Shown here: positions 9,180 through 16,388 of the stretch, one piece after another
How positions within the stretch are numbered: position 1 is the first letter of the stretch
How the letters are laid out: each line of letters starts with the position of its first letter
From: Flavobacteriaceae bacterium
Lineage (GTDB): Bacteria; Bacteroidota; Bacteroidia; Flavobacteriales; Flavobacteriaceae
Length of the DNA stretch: 64,000 nt
Direction: 5' to 3'
Assembly (NCBI GenBank): GCA_014238425.1
Contig: JABABD010000005.1
Location: forward strand, 62,001 to 126,000
Notes under the pieces: model-generated
Databases searched by the model: none
Told to the model about the DNA's origin: nothing
The model's input: only the letters and a program-made list of their open reading frames with translations
Translations under genes and position numbers: made by a program

Positions 9180-9237
9180 GCAACTAATTGGTTGCAAATA
9201 TAGATTCTATATTTATAATACGCAACTTTTTGGTTGT
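9180..9237. promoter_or_regulatory. Twin palindromic operators of the AHSA1-ArsR operon
   Basis: GCAAC-TAATTG-GTTGC (9180-9195) and GCAAC-TTTTTG-GTTGT (9222-9237) share arm sequence and N6 spacing. They start exactly 42 bases apart, four helical turns, and overlap the -7 and -33 elements of the minus-strand promoter. The best candidate regulator is the adjacent ArsR protein. Confidence 0.7.
9195..9225 (-). promoter_or_regulatory. Promoter of the AHSA1-ArsR operon
   Basis: On the minus strand TTG (9225-9223) is followed after 20 bases by TATATTTG (9202-9195), a full match to the flavobacterial TTG-N17-23-TAnnTTTG pattern. Transcription would start near 9188, about 30 bases before the AHSA1 ATG. 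Confidence 0.75.
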
Positions 9238-9250
9238 ATAATTAAACATG

Positions 9251-9446
9251 TCCTTTGCGCAAAGGATTGAAGCGGCATCCTTTTTATGTCAGTTCTATCA
9301 ACCACATCGTAAGGAGTCTCACTACAAGAACGAATAAAAAGATATAGCAGAAAGCCTGATACTCTTGTGCTTTTGCTAAAGAGTATGCGCCCTAAGTAAA
9401 TATATAAACCCTGACAATCGATGCATAAACAAAACAAATTGTCAGG
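9251..9446. other. Hairpin-rich intergenic element, possible structured RNA
   Basis: This 200-base stretch between the AHSA1 promoter and trxA has no credible ORF but dense dyad symmetry: the 16-base palindrome TCCTTTGCGCAAAGGA (9251-9266); AAAGGAT/ATCCTTT followed by Ts (9261-9287), which shares AAAGGA with the palindrome so that the two cannot form together; GTTCT/AGAAC (9292-9296, 9327-9331); ATACTCTT/AAGAGTAT (9359-9366, 9379-9386); and CCTGACAAT/ATTGTCAGG (9410-9418, 9438-9446). It is also richer in G and C than its surroundings. It could be a non-coding RNA or a dispersed repeat; strand is undetermined. Confidence 0.45.
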
Positions 9447-9472
9447 CTGTAAGTTTTGGCAGAATTTTTGAC

Positions 9473-9480
9473 TAATTTTG
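9473..9480 (+). promoter_or_regulatory. Putative trxA promoter -7 element
   Basis: TAATTTTG matches TAnnTTTG 38 bases before the trxA ATG. A TTG lies 14 bases upstream, shorter than the usual spacing, so the -33 element is uncertain. Confidence 0.45.
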
Positions 9481-9517
9481 TGTATAAATAAGAGATTATC
9501 TCATTAAATTAAATATC

Positions 9518-9835
9518 ATGGCATTAGAAATAACAGATGCAACTTTTGAAGAAACAGTATTAAACAGCGATAAGCCAGTAATGGTAGATTTTTGGGCAGC
9601 GTGGTGTGGTCCTTGCCGTATGGTAGGCCCGATCATTGATGAGATCAGCAAAGAATATGATGGCAAAGCCGTTGTAGGTAAGGTTGATGTAGATGCAAAT
9701 CAAGAATTTGCTGCTAAATATGGTGTTCGTAACATTCCAACAGTTTTGGTGTTCCAAAATGGTGAAGTTGTAGGACGTCAAGTAGGAGTTGCACCTAAAA
9801 ATGTGTATGCAGAAGCAATAGATACGCTTTTGTAA
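9518..9835 (+). CDS. trxA: Thioredoxin
   Basis: 105-residue cytosolic thioredoxin with the redox motif WCGPC (29-33) in VDFWAAWCGPCRM, the buried Asp of VDVDANQEFAAKYGVRNIPTVLVF with cis-Pro at IPT, and the closing G-V-A-P-K segment. Length is standard and there is no signal peptide, so it reduces cytoplasmic protein disulfides. It stands alone: promoter element 38 bases upstream and a strong terminator directly after. Confidence 0.96.
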   Translation: MALEITDATFEETVLNSDKPVMVDFWAAWCGPCRMVGPIIDEISKEYDGKAVVGKVDVDANQEFAAKYGVRNIPTVLVFQNGEVVGRQVGVAPKNVYAEAIDTLL

Positions 9836-9856
9836 TATATAAATCTTAAAGAATAT

Positions 9857-9888
9857 AAAAAGGTTTGGTGTTGTGCCAGACCTTTTTT
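9857..9888 (+). terminator. Terminator after trxA
   Basis: AAAGGTTTGG pairs with CCAGACCTTT around a short loop and runs into six Ts, 21 bases after the trxA stop. Confidence 0.85.
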
Positions 9889-9910
9889 AGTTTAGAGGAA
9901 AATAGACAAT

Positions 9911-10453
9911 ATGAGCAAACAACCAAAGACTCAAGATTTAATAGATAGTAAACTACTTGAAGAGCGTAAGGTGTTTTTATGGGGGCAAGTGGACGACAGA
10001 TCAGCAAAGCATGTGATTGATAGACTTTTGTATTTGGATGCATTGGAAACTAAAGATATTCACTTATATATTAATAGTCCAGGAGGATATGTTACCTCTG
10101 GATTTGCTATGTACGACTGTGTAAAATCCTTGAATAGTGATGTGTCAACAATTTGTACTGGTTTAGCAGCCTCAATGGGCTCTATTTTGTTATCTGTTGG
10201 AAAAAAAGGGAAACGTTTTATCCAGCCTCACGCACGTGTTATGATTCACCAACCCAGTGGCGGTGCTCGTGGCCAAGCTAGTGATATCGAAATTACGGCA
10301 AAAGAAATCGTGAAAACTAAAGAATTAAGTGCCCAAATATTAGCCGATAATTGCGGACAGAAAGTTGACAAGGTCTTGAAAGATTTTAATCGCGATCATT
10401 GGATGGGCGCAGAAGAATCTGTAGCCTATGGTATTGTAGACGGCATTCTATAG
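9911..10453 (+). CDS. ClpP-family serine protease subunit (paralogue-type)
   Basis: 180-residue ClpP-fold peptidase. The triad is intact with canonical spacing: Ser88 in GLAASMGS, His113 in VMIHQPSGG and Asp162 in NRDHWMGAEES (25 and 49 residues apart, as in E. coli ClpP). The oxyanion stretch INSPGG is also present. It starts close to the fold without an obvious propeptide, and has neither tig nor clpX beside it, so it is likely a second ClpP rather than the housekeeping copy; this cannot be proved without the rest of the genome. It is followed after 10 bases by a DUF58 gene, probably co-transcribed. Confidence 0.88.
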   Translation: MSKQPKTQDLIDSKLLEERKVFLWGQVDDRSAKHVIDRLLYLDALETKDIHLYINSPGGYVTSGFAMYDCVKSLNSDVSTICTGLAASMGSILLSVGKKGKRFIQPHARVMIHQPSGGARGQASDIEITAKEIVKTKELSAQILADNCGQKVDKVLKDFNRDHWMGAEESVAYGIVDGIL

Positions 10454-10463
10454 CAATATCAGC

Positions 10464-11393
10464 ATGAACTTACAGAACGAACTCAATAAAACATCAGGAT
10501 TCAAGAACCTTGAACTACTTGCAAAACAAGTGGTTGAAGGGTTTATTGCGGGTATGCATAAGAGTCCGTTTCATGGGTTTTCAGCAGAGTTTGCCGAACA
10601 TAAGATCTATAATCAAGGTGAAAGCACAAGGCATATTGATTGGAAGCTCTATGCAAAAACCGATAAACTTTATACCAAACGTTACGATGAAGAAACTAAT
10701 CTTCGTTGTCATATTATTGTTGACAGTTCGAGTTCGATGCATTACCCAGAGCAAAAAGAGTTTTCTATAGATGCGTTGAACAAGATTTCATTTTCTGTTT
10801 TGGCAGCAGCATCGCTAATGAATATCTTAAAGAAGCAAAGAGATGCTGTCGGGTTAAGTGTTTATAGTGATGCTTACGATTATTATGCCCCTGAAAAGGG
10901 AAGTGAGCGACATCATAGCATGTTATTGGATCAATTGAGTAGTACTGTTGTTTCTAAGCCAATCAATAAAAAAACGGAAACGTATACCTATTTGCACCAA
11001 ATAGCTGAAAAGATACATAGGCGATCCATGATCTTTTTGTTTACAGATATGTTACAAACTTCGGTTGATGATGTAAAGTTATTTGAAGCCTTACGGCATT
11101 TAAAGCATAATAAGCACGAAGTTATATTGTTTCATGTGTACGACAAGCAAAAGGAAATGGCGTTTGATTTTGATAACAAGCCTAGGCGATTTGTTGATGT
11201 TGAAACGGGAGAGTTCATTAATTTGTATGCCGATACTATTAAAGACAACTATGAAAAGGCGGTTCAAACATACTTTAATGACCTTAAGTTAAAATGTGGC
11301 CAGTACCGTATAAAGTATGTGGATGTAGACATAAATGAGTCCTTTAATAAGATACTTACCACCTATATGGTGGAGCGACAAAAATTCGTTTGA
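10464..11393 (+). CDS. DUF58-domain protein (vWA-like)
   Basis: 309 residues with the DUF58 core HKSPFHGFSAEF..HKIYNQGESTRHIDWKLYAKTDKLYTKRYDEETN, followed by a vWA-like fold with a MIDAS-type motif DSSSSM and FLFTDML. DUF58 proteins usually sit with a MoxR AAA+ ATPase and membrane vWA proteins in complex-assembly operons; no MoxR is present here, only clpP upstream. No signal peptide or membrane segment. Cellular role unknown. The tRNA-Asp gene follows 76 bases after its stop. Confidence 0.88.
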   Translation: MNLQNELNKTSGFKNLELLAKQVVEGFIAGMHKSPFHGFSAEFAEHKIYNQGESTRHIDWKLYAKTDKLYTKRYDEETNLRCHIIVDSSSSMHYPEQKEFSIDALNKISFSVLAAASLMNILKKQRDAVGLSVYSDAYDYYAPEKGSERHHSMLLDQLSSTVVSKPINKKTETYTYLHQIAEKIHRRSMIFLFTDMLQTSVDDVKLFEALRHLKHNKHEVILFHVYDKQKEMAFDFDNKPRRFVDVETGEFINLYADTIKDNYEKAVQTYFNDLKLKCGQYRIKYVDVDINESFNKILTTYMVERQKFV

Positions 11394-11469
11394 TATTTTA
11401 AGTGAAAAATTACAAAAAACATTTGCTGTAATAAAAATGAGATGTATATTTGCAACCGCATTGAGCAAC

Positions 11470-11543
11470 GGTCTGGTAGTTCAGTTGGTTAGAATATCTG
11501 CCTGTCACGCAGGGGGTCGCGGGTTCGAGTCCCGTCCAGACCG
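11470..11543 (+). tRNA. tRNA-Asp (GTC)
   Basis: Cloverleaf of 74 bases: acceptor arms GGTCTGG / CCAGACC with discriminator G, D-loop GTTCAGTTGGTTAGAAT, anticodon loop CTGTCAC with anticodon GTC, and T-arm GCGGGTTCGAGTCCCGT. No encoded CCA. A small reading frame across this region is spurious. Confidence 0.97.
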
Positions 11544-11548
11544 CAACT

Positions 11549-11589
11549 AAAGCTTCTGGTCCCGATAGCTATCGGGAAGGAGCTTTTTT
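11549..11589 (+). terminator. tRNA-Asp terminator built on a dispersed palindrome
   Basis: AAAGCTTCT pairs with AGGAGCTTT, and the inside of the stem is the 16-base perfect palindrome CCCGATAGCTATCGGG (11561-11576); Ts follow at 11584-11589. A near-identical palindrome lies inside a coding region at 61738-61753. Confidence 0.75.
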
Positions 11590-11590
11590 G

Positions 11591-11878
11591 TTATAAAGAC
11601 GTTGTGTTGTTCCGACCGTAGCGTCGGAAAAGGTTGTAAGTCAAGTGAAACTTGACAAACACCAATGGAAAGCTTTCCTTTCTTTAGTGCTCCGAAGCCT
11701 TGGCGAAAGAGTATTACCTGAAGATTGGGATGCTTTTTTGTTTTTAGTACTGCTCTTGTAGTATTATTGGATTTCTTACTGCAATTTTTGAAGGAAAATT
11801 CCTAATTATTAATGAAATTTAACATATTTTAACAAAATGTTAAAATTTAAATAGCTGATAATTAGTGGTTTACAAATT
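11591..11878. other. Gene-free stretch with several perfect hairpins
   Basis: No convincing gene. The stretch holds TTCCGAC-CGTAGC-GTCGGAA (11610-11629), GTCAAGT-GAA-ACTTGAC (11640-11656) and the palindrome GGAAAGCTTTCC (11667-11678), then AT-rich DNA. Three clean hairpins within 70 bases suggest small palindromic repeats collected after the tRNA gene. One frame across about 11690-11760 reads CSEALAKEYYLKIGMLFCF before a stop and may be a decayed coding remnant, with no family recognised. Confidence 0.4.
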
Positions 11879-11886
11879 TATTTTTG
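11879..11886 (+). promoter_or_regulatory. Putative -7 element for the small lipoprotein gene
   Basis: TATTTTTG fits TAnnTTTG. If active, it gives a leader of about 270 bases before the ATG at 12162. No TTG sits at the ideal -33 spacing, so this is a weak call; it is the only -7 match noticed between the tRNA and the gene. Confidence 0.35.
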
Positions 11887-12040
11887 CAGATATCAAAAAA
11901 CATCATATATTAGCCGTCCTTCTGAGCCCCAAAAACTAGTAAGTTTCAGCTTTCAAGGAACATTTTTAATCCATTTTAGTAGACTCTTTATATAAGGGTC
12001 ACATCCTCCCTCATAGTACGTTTTGGTTTTTGACCAGGAC

Positions 12041-12152
12041 ATTTTAGTTAATTATCCATTCCCTACCCTCAATGTTTCTTAACGGAAACTATTATTAAAT
12101 GTTGTGAACAATAATATCCGATATATCGGAATTGCTAATAATTAACTAAAAT
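12041..12152. repeat. 14-bp perfect inverted repeat in the leader of the small lipoprotein gene
   Basis: ATTTTAGTTAATTA (12041-12054) and TAATTAACTAAAAT (12139-12152) are exact reverse complements, ending 9 bases before the ATG at 12162. Between them lies another perfect palindrome, TCCGATATATCGGA (12117-12130). In RNA this would fold the last 110 bases of the leader into one long stem-loop; in DNA it could be an operator pair. Confidence 0.6.
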
Positions 12153-12161
12153 AGATACATT

Positions 12162-12323
12162 ATGAAATCCCTAAAATTACTTGCAGTAGCTGCTATCTTT
12201 GGCGCCTTTATGACGTCATGCGTGGCAGAATCCATTACCGAAGATGAACAACTTGTAGAAGAATCTGAAATTCTCTCTGGAACTGGTGACAGTGAAGTTC
12301 AAGTTGGTACAAATGGCGACTAG
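12162..12323 (+). CDS. Small secreted acidic lipoprotein (53 residues)
   Basis: ATG 12162 to TAG 12321-12323. The protein opens with a textbook lipoprotein signal, MKSLKLLAVAAIFGAFMTSC, with Cys20 in the lipobox MTSC. The mature 34 residues are strongly acidic (VAESITEDEQLVEESEILSG, then a Gly/Asp-rich tail ending GTNGD) and carry no Lys or Arg. A strong bidirectional terminator follows 17 bases later, so the gene is monocistronic. It sits just ahead of a TPR sensor kinase and its response regulator, so it may be their signal, accessory or target; that link is inference. No family recognised. Confidence 0.65.
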   Translation: MKSLKLLAVAAIFGAFMTSCVAESITEDEQLVEESEILSGTGDSEVQVGTNGD

Positions 12324-12340
12324 TTAGGTTGTTGAAAAAT

Positions 12341-12377
12341 AAAAAAAGCCCTTGATTATAATCAAGGGCTTTTTTTA
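12341..12377 (+). terminator. Strong bidirectional terminator after the small lipoprotein
   Basis: AGCCCTTGAT pairs perfectly with ATCAAGGGCT around a 4-base loop, with seven As before and seven Ts after, so it can work on both strands. It insulates the small lipoprotein from the sensor kinase. Confidence 0.9.
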
Positions 12378-12391
12378 TTGAAAATAATGAA

Positions 12392-12399
12392 TAACTTTG
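12392..12399 (+). promoter_or_regulatory. Putative -7 element of the sensor kinase operon
   Basis: TAACTTTG fits TAnnTTTG and lies 20 bases before the TTG start codon at 12419, implying a leader of about 13 bases. A terminator hairpin occupies the -33 zone. Confidence 0.4.
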
Positions 12400-12418
12400 G
12401 GAAGTAACATTTTTTCTC

Positions 12419-14455
12419 TTGTTTCTACGAAATATCATATTAGTATTATTCTTATCAATAAGTGTTGTAAGTCAACAAAATAAGGAAATTGACGAAAAAC
12501 AACGCAAAATTGACAGTATTCTCCTGCTACGTCTTGAATCTAAAGATAGGAAGCGTCCTTTAAATGAACGTTTCATGTTAGCTGAAAGAGCAAGGCGCCT
12601 TTCCGTCGAATCAGGGATAGATTCTACCATAATTAAGAGTAATCGACGCATTTCTACGGTGTATTATGAAATGAAGAATTTTAATCTTTTCAAAAAAATT
12701 AATCATGAGACATTAAAGCTAGCAAAAAAAACTAGTGATTCTGCTTCCATAGCAAAAGCTAATTTTAATCTTGGAAATTATTTTTATAATACGTTAGAAA
12801 ACGATAGTGCCTATTACTATTATTACAATGCCGAAAAAATGTACACTAATTTAAATGACCTATTAAATGCAGGGATAGTACTCCAGAATATGGCAGTAAT
12901 ACAACAAAATGCAAAAGATTTTATTGGAAGTGAGAAAACAGCCATAAAAGCTGTTAAATATATTATCCCTTTTTTGAAAACTAATAAAAATGCTTACATT
13001 AATTTAGCCGGCATATATAACAATCTAGGAATAGTTTCTGTGGAATTAGACTTATATGATGAAGCGATTGAATATTATCTAAAGGCAAGTGCTCTTCGCA
13101 AAGAATATGAAGGTTCTGAAGGACTTAGTCAGTTAGTTTACGAAAATAATTTAGGAATAGTCTACGAAAAGCTTGGTAACTATGATAGATCACTAAATTA
13201 TTTTTCAAATGTTTTAAAGAACGAAGAATTTTTGGATAAAAGATCTCCTTTTTATGCAAGAGTATTAAATAACTATGCTAGAAATCGATTTCTATTGGAT
13301 AACGAAGATACTGAGCTACCTAGCCTATATATGGAAGCTTTGAGCATTAGAGAGAGTATTAATGATAAAACTGGAGTAATGAGAAGTAATATTGATATTT
13401 CAAATTACTACTTGGTACGCAATGACAAAGAACTTGCTAGGAGTTATGGACAAAATGCTTATAATATTGCTAAAAAATATAAGTTATATGATGACGTTCT
13501 TGAAACATTGCTTTTACTCTCTAAAGTTGAAAAAAATCAAAACAAATCTCTTGATTATACTTATCGGTATATTGGCCTAAGTGATAGCTTGCAGAAGGTT
13601 GAGCGTGCTATTACAAACAAATTTGCACGTATTGAATTTCGAACTGATCAAATTGAAGAACAAAATGTAAAAATATCTAGAGAGAGAGAGCTGTTTTTAA
13701 TATTGGCCATTGCCGGTTTGGTGGCAGCCTTCTTGATCTATATTATTATATCTCAGCGATCAAAAAACAAAGAATTAAAATTCAATCAAGAACAACAAAA
13801 AGCCAATGAAGAGATCTACAACCTGATGCTCTCGCAGCAGGATAAAATAGATGAAGGACGTGCCAAAGAAAAGCAACGCATCTCTGAGGATCTTCATGAT
13901 GGTATTTTAGGACGACTCTTTGGTACACGATTGAGTTTGGATAGCCTGAACATGAGCTCTGATGACAATGCCGTAAAAAACAGGGGGCAGTATATAGATG
14001 AACTTAAGTCTATTGAACAAGAGATACGACGTATTTCGCATGACCTGAATTCCGACTTTGTGGCTGGTTCTGGGTATTTGGACATTGTAACTACCTTGAT
14101 CGAGAACCAAACCCAAGCCTATGATCTTGAATTTGACTTTACCCATAAAGACGAGATCGATTGGGAGCGTGTGTCCAACAAGACCAAGATCCATTTTTAT
14201 AGGATGATACAAGAATCTTTACAAAACATTTATAAACATGCCAATGCCAAACAGGTAGACATTAGTTTTGAGATGCGGAAAAAGCAAATTTTCTTGAGTA
14301 TTGTTGATGATGGCGAAGGGTTTGTAGTCAATAAAGCTAAAAAAGGCATTGGTCTCAAGAATATTCGTTCGCGTGTAGAGGAATTAAAAGGAGAATTATT
14401 CATAAATTCACAGAAAGATGCCGGAACCAGTATCTCTATAAGTGTCCCATTATAA
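12419..14455 (+). CDS. TPR-containing sensor histidine kinase (HisKA_3 / NarX-like)
   Basis: 678 residues from a TTG start; the in-frame stop at 12392-12394 leaves no ATG upstream, and TTG begins a good signal peptide (MFLRNIILVLFLSISVVSQQ). A periplasmic region with tetratricopeptide repeats (about 90-400, for example NLGIVYEKLGNYDRSLNYF) is followed by one membrane segment (about 424-446), a coiled coil, a HisKA_3 dimerisation domain with phospho-acceptor His493 in SEDLHDGILGRL, and an HATPase domain (N box near 592, IQESLQNIYKHANA; DDGEGF; GIGLKNI). It should phosphorylate the response regulator 9 bases downstream. The signal sensed is unknown; the TPR region suggests a protein or peptide ligand. 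Confidence 0.92.
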   Translation: MFLRNIILVLFLSISVVSQQNKEIDEKQRKIDSILLLRLESKDRKRPLNERFMLAERARRLSVESGIDSTIIKSNRRISTVYYEMKNFNLFKKINHETLKLAKKTSDSASIAKANFNLGNYFYNTLENDSAYYYYYNAEKMYTNLNDLLNAGIVLQNMAVIQQNAKDFIGSEKTAIKAVKYIIPFLKTNKNAYINLAGIYNNLGIVSVELDLYDEAIEYYLKASALRKEYEGSEGLSQLVYENNLGIVYEKLGNYDRSLNYFSNVLKNEEFLDKRSPFYARVLNNYARNRFLLDNEDTELPSLYMEALSIRESINDKTGVMRSNIDISNYYLVRNDKELARSYGQNAYNIAKKYKLYDDVLETLLLLSKVEKNQNKSLDYTYRYIGLSDSLQKVERAITNKFARIEFRTDQIEEQNVKISRERELFLILAIAGLVAAFLIYIIISQRSKNKELKFNQEQQKANEEIYNLMLSQQDKIDEGRAKEKQRISEDLHDGILGRLFGTRLSLDSLNMSSDDNAVKNRGQYIDELKSIEQEIRRISHDLNSDFVAGSGYLDIVTTLIENQTQAYDLEFDFTHKDEIDWERVSNKTKIHFYRMIQESLQNIYKHANAKQVDISFEMRKKQIFLSIVDDGEGFVVNKAKKGIGLKNIRSRVEELKGELFINSQKDAGTSISISVPL

Positions 14456-14464
14456 AAAGAACCT

Positions 14465-15136
14465 ATGCAGAAACTAAATATCTTAATGGTTGATGATCAC
14501 CCTATGATCATAGAAGGGTATCAAAACACCTTGTTAGCTACAAAAACTGACGACCAAGAGTTGTCTATTGATATTGCCTCTACCTGCGATATGGCTAATG
14601 AGATGATGTTGGCTTCTATTAAGCATCAAAACCCTTATGATATCTTGTTTGTGGATATTAAATTACCGCCATCAAAAGATGGTACCATTACGTCAGGTGA
14701 AGATCTAGCGATGATTGCTCGAAAAATATTACCTAATGCCAAGGTGATCATCTTGACGATGTTTAACGAGTCGTATCGTATACACAATATACTTAAGGCC
14801 ATTAATCCAGATGGGTTTTTAATTAAGAGTGATTTGACCTCTAGCGAATTGGCTAAAGCATTTCAATCAATTTTAGTGAATCCACCATATTATAGTAGTA
14901 CCGTTAATGGGTTTGTGAGGCAATCTATTACTTCAGATATTTATGTAGATGATAAAAACAGGAAGATTCTTCATCTGCTATCACAAGGTGTTAAAACTAA
15001 AAACCTAGCGGAGCATTTAAACTTATCTTTAAGTGCTGTTGAAAAGCGTAAGAAACAACTGAAAGAACTTTTTAAGGTGCAAGATGGTCAAGATGAAAGC
15101 TTGATCAATGAAGCTCGAAATAAAGGCTTCATCTAA
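14465..15136 (+). CDS. LuxR/NarL-type response regulator
   Basis: 223 residues: receiver domain with acidic pocket VDDHP (9-13), phospho-acceptor Asp64 in FVDIKLPP, Thr97 in ILTMFNE and Lys120 in GFLIKSD; then a C-terminal GerE-type helix-turn-helix (HLLSQGVKTKNLAEHLNLSLSAVEKRKKQLK). It is the output partner of the TPR kinase directly upstream. The promoters it controls cannot be read from the window; the small lipoprotein promoter region, with its inverted repeats, is one candidate. Confidence 0.93.
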   Translation: MQKLNILMVDDHPMIIEGYQNTLLATKTDDQELSIDIASTCDMANEMMLASIKHQNPYDILFVDIKLPPSKDGTITSGEDLAMIARKILPNAKVIILTMFNESYRIHNILKAINPDGFLIKSDLTSSELAKAFQSILVNPPYYSSTVNGFVRQSITSDIYVDDKNRKILHLLSQGVKTKNLAEHLNLSLSAVEKRKKQLKELFKVQDGQDESLINEARNKGFI

Positions 15137-15348
15137 ATTTTCACATTAACTTATGTTAAATTCGTCGATTTTCGAAATTAACGACGTGCTCGAAAGCCTT
15201 GCTATTGCTGAATAGTGAATTTATACCGTAGAAAAATTGCGGTTTTTCCGTAACAAAAAGTCCTAAGTATTGTTTAGATTTGAAGAATCAACAGTACAAT
15301 TAATTAATCCCTCGAAATTATTTGTTGATTAATAGCAATTTAAATCAG

Positions 15349-15392
15349 CCCTATGTTTAGCAAATTTATTTGTAAAACGTAGGGTTTTTTTT
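15349..15392 (+). terminator. Terminator of the sensor kinase/response regulator operon
   Basis: CCCTATGTTT pairs with AAACGTAGGG (one G-T pair) around a 16-base loop, followed by eight Ts. The 210 bases between the response regulator stop and this hairpin are AT-rich and show no gene. Confidence 0.75.
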
Positions 15393-15403
15393 ATCCCTTT
15401 TCA

Positions 15404-15901
15404 CTATACAAACGCGCTTGCATTTTCCCAAGCAATTCCTACAAAGTAGCCAGTAAAAATTATGGCTACAATAAACTTCAAGAAGGTGCCAGTTAAAAAA
15501 CCGATAAAAGACCCAAAAGCAGCTTTTATGGCTTTTTCAGTATCTCCTTGGTGAATCAATTCACCTACTAAAGCACCTACAAAAGGTCCAATAATGATTC
15601 CAAAGGGAATAGGAGATAAAAGCCCTATAATAAGCCCTAAAAAGGTGCCAATCATACCCGCTTTACTTCCGCCAAATTTTTTGGTCCCTATAATTGGAAT
15701 GATATAATCGAGAATCCAAATGGCTATGGCCACGACTAGTGTAATACCTAAAAATGTCTGATTCATAGGTACTGCTTTTGTGAAGTGTAAAATCAGTAAA
15801 CCAATCCAACCCGTTAGAGGGCCAGGTAGTATGGGTAAAAAGCTCCCGATAATGCCAAGAATGACAAAGAAAAGCCCTAAAAGTAATAATAAGATGTCCA
15901 T
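15404..15901 (-). CDS. DUF456 family membrane protein
   Basis: 165 residues, almost wholly hydrophobic, with glycine-zipper-like helices (MIGTFLGLIIGLLSPIPFGIIIGPFVGALVGEL) typical of DUF456, and the N-terminal LLLLLGLFFVILGIIGSFLPILPGPLTGW signature. About four or five membrane spans; inner membrane. Function unknown. Divergent from the BlaI-M56 operon with 126 bases between, and two of the three palindromes in that gap lie nearer this gene's start, so it may share that regulation. Confidence 0.85.
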   Translation of the reverse strand: MDILLLLLGLFFVILGIIGSFLPILPGPLTGWIGLLILHFTKAVPMNQTFLGITLVVAIAIWILDYIIPIIGTKKFGGSKAGMIGTFLGLIIGLLSPIPFGIIIGPFVGALVGELIHQGDTEKAIKAAFGSFIGFLTGTFLKFIVAIIFTGYFVGIAWENASAFV

Positions 15902-15956
15902 AGGTTAATGCAATGTGTCTATCTGACGATGGAATAGATGAATTGTTACATTTATT

Positions 15957-16022
15957 AACTAAAAAATTAGTTCAAACTAAAATTTTAGTTTATGTTTGTG
16001 TGATAGAACTACAAAATTAGTT
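15957..16022. promoter_or_regulatory. Three tandem BlaI-type operators
   Basis: AACTAA-AAAA-TTAGTT (15957-15972), AACTAA-AATT-TTAGTT (15975-15990, fully palindromic) and AACTAC-AAAA-TTAGTT (16007-16022) precede the BlaI ATG. They resemble BlaI/MecI dyads in size and position; the third shares the core CTACAAAATTAG with the operator of the second BlaI locus. Confidence 0.75.
15991..15998 (+). promoter_or_regulatory. -7 element of the BlaI-M56 operon
   Basis: TATGTTTG (TAnnTTTG) is placed directly after the second operator and 8 bases before the third, so transcription would start near 16005 at the edge of operator 3. Repressor binding would block it. Confidence 0.6.
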
Positions 16023-16027
16023 GAGAA

Positions 16028-16387
16028 ATGAAGCAACTGACAAAAGCCGAAGAAGATATTATGCAAATCCTGTGGAAGCTCGAAAAAGCCAATGTAAAGG
16101 CTATAATTGAGCAATTTCCTAATCCGAAGCCAGCGTATAATACGGTGTCTACTATGGTGAGAATCTTGGAAAACAAAGGGTTTGTGGATTACGAAAAACA
16201 GGGGAAAGGCCATACCTATTTTCCTGTCGTAAAGCAACATGAATATAGTAACCAATCCATCAATAAGTTGGTTGACAACTATTTTCAAGGATCCTTTAAG
16301 AGTATGGTGTCCTTTTTCATGAAGAAAAATGATATTGATATTCAGGAAATGGAAGCGATCCTAAAGGAAATTAACAAAGAAAAATAA
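16028..16387 (+). CDS. BlaI/MecI/CopY-family transcriptional repressor
   Basis: 119 residues: N-terminal winged helix (MKQLTKAEEDIMQILWKLEK, then NPKPAYNTVSTMVRILENKGFVDYEKQGKGHTYFPV) and a C-terminal dimerisation helix region. In the BlaR1/BlaI paradigm the partner M56 protein senses a signal and triggers cleavage of the repressor. The M56 gene begins one base after its stop. Three palindromes at its own promoter point to autorepression. Confidence 0.93.
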   Translation: MKQLTKAEEDIMQILWKLEKANVKAIIEQFPNPKPAYNTVSTMVRILENKGFVDYEKQGKGHTYFPVVKQHEYSNQSINKLVDNYFQGSFKSMVSFFMKKNDIDIQEMEAILKEINKEK

Positions 16388-16388
16388 C

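Noticed and set aside
11335-11550. 71-codon frame over the end of the DUF58 gene and tRNA-Asp
   Set aside because: It runs through the tRNA gene and has no protein features; the tRNA explains the region.
13907-14212. 101-codon frame antisense to the sensor kinase
   Set aside because: The kinase domain on the plus strand is unmistakable; the antisense frame has no features.
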